35,303 nucleotides of DNA, taken from IMG/VR virus record IMGVR_UViG_3300020182_002315, positions 1-35,303 of that record, one strand, 5' to 3'. The notes under the pieces were generated by a model that searched no databases, was not told the origin of the DNA, and worked only from the letters and a program-made list of their open reading frames with translations. Shown piece by piece: positions 34,829-35,303 of this stretch (positions within the stretch are counted from its first letter, which is position 1; every line of letters begins with the position of its first letter). The DNA comes from a virus. The position numbers and the translations under genes were made by a program.

Positions 34829-35303
34829 ATAAACTCCTCAATGCTCATCTCGTTCCAGTTAGGAACCCTTACTACGTCTTTGTTTACTACTCGAATAAAC
34901 TTATCTTTAAATTGTTCAATCTGGAGTATAAAGTCAGCTCCAGTTCTTTTATATACTGCTCTTTCGTAGAAGGGTTGACCTGCATACATATGACCGGCGT
35001 TAGCGGGTGTTGCGTTCTTTCTTCCAGCCATATTAAAAAAGTCAAAGCCAAGAAGGTATATTGCATCCCACTCTTTTTTTCGTTCTAAAGGATCTACATG
35101 AACAGCATAAGTTACTGCTCTAGCTCCGCTACTGTAGGATCCTTTCTTTAGTTTTTCTATAACTTGCTCAGGATAAAAAGGTCTCCAATTGTCTAGAAGA
35201 TTCATATTCTCTAGCTCTTTAGCAGTAAAACGACGAAATGTGTCATACCTGTATATAACAGTTCCTTTATAATTGTTTTGTAGTATCTCACGGGTTATAG
35301 GAA
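34810..35303 (-). CDS. GT42/DUF115-like protein, second of a tandem pair (5' end outside window)
   Basis: The frame is open from the window edge, 32 codons upstream of the ATG at 35205, and that extra part (ITREILQNNYKGTVIYRYD) aligns with ITREI-type residues of the neighbour (MTKEIVESNYPGRIVVR). So the gene begins beyond the window. The visible 164 residues share ARAVTYAV, YLLGFDFFN and HMYAGQPFYE with the neighbour, which indicates duplication. A loop between these motifs is longer here. Two lysine/arginine-rich stretches near the end are not shared. Function as for the neighbour is inferred. Confidence 0.75.
   Translation of the reverse strand, partial: PITREILQNNYKGTVIYRYDTFRRFTAKELENMNLLDNWRPFYPEQVIEKLKKGSYSSGARAVTYAVHVDPLERKKEWDAIYLLGFDFFNMAGRKNATPANAGHMYAGQPFYERAVYKRTGADFILQIEQFKDKFIRVVNKDVVRVPNWNEMSIEEFMCKHQL

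Noticed and set aside
1-35303. CRISPR array, insertion sequence or integrase/attachment site
   Set aside because: No regularly spaced repeats, transposase or recombinase motifs were seen on either strand.

Overview
The window looks like part of the genome of an uncharacterised tailed phage related to the T5 group. The evidence is a bipartite NAD-dependent DNA ligase (separate adenylation/OB and zinc-finger/HhH/BRCT genes), a family A DNA polymerase, DnaB-type helicase, CHC2-TOPRIM primase, UvsW/D10-like helicase, SbcC/SbcD-type nuclease pair and a D5-like modular DNA-binding protein in one replication block. The DNA is AT-rich, genes are tightly packed with ATGA, TAATG and TAGTG junctions, and GTG or TTG starts are common. 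The host is probably a Gram-negative bacterium, because the phage has a spanin pair and strong sigma70-type promoters. A marine host is a guess from the gene content (sulfotransferase, bS21, 2OG oxygenases).

Layout. Positions 1-14800 (minus strand) hold replication and recombination genes: SbcC (cut by the window edge), SbcD, an SSB-like protein, helicase, nucleotidyltransferase, PhoH, PolA, primase, DnaB, D5-like protein, LigB, LigA and a PC4-like protein. Positions 14760-19960 (minus) hold small accessory genes, two more helix-turn-helix proteins, ThyX, MazG and a possible holin. Positions 19950-23650 (minus) hold the lysis cassette (GH24 lysozyme, i-spanin, overlapping o-spanin) and unusual cargo: a SET-domain protein, a methyltransferase, an HNH protein and a Bfd-like cysteine protein. 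A structured region of about 400 nt follows at 23646-24035, then a divergent promoter pair. Positions 24145-27852 (plus) hold a SANT-like protein, a 2OG oxygenase, ribosomal protein bS21, a dTDP-glucose 4,6-dehydratase-like enzyme, MazG and a complete beta-ketoacyl-ACP synthase. Positions 27844-33651 (minus) form one operon of a MazZ-like hydrolase, a sulfotransferase, glycosyltransferases (two of them fused to other enzymes) and 2OG oxygenases. A 570-nt gap at 33652-34219 carries promoters and a terminator, and two tandem related proteins lie at 34220-35303.

Regulation is unusually readable. Nine minus-strand promoters share an A/T-rich block followed by TTC directly before TTGACA/T, a 17-bp spacer and TATAAT/TAAAAT. 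Two plus-strand promoters have the same spacing. At two promoters the start codon sits exactly where transcription should begin, which implies leaderless mRNAs. The dnaB start codon lies inside a terminator hairpin.

The most novel material is the pair of cargo operons around 24-34 kb, which look like a glycan or surface modification pathway combined with host-translation and lipid-type enzymes, and the two candidate non-coding RNAs. All functional calls rest on motif recognition by eye; no database search was run.
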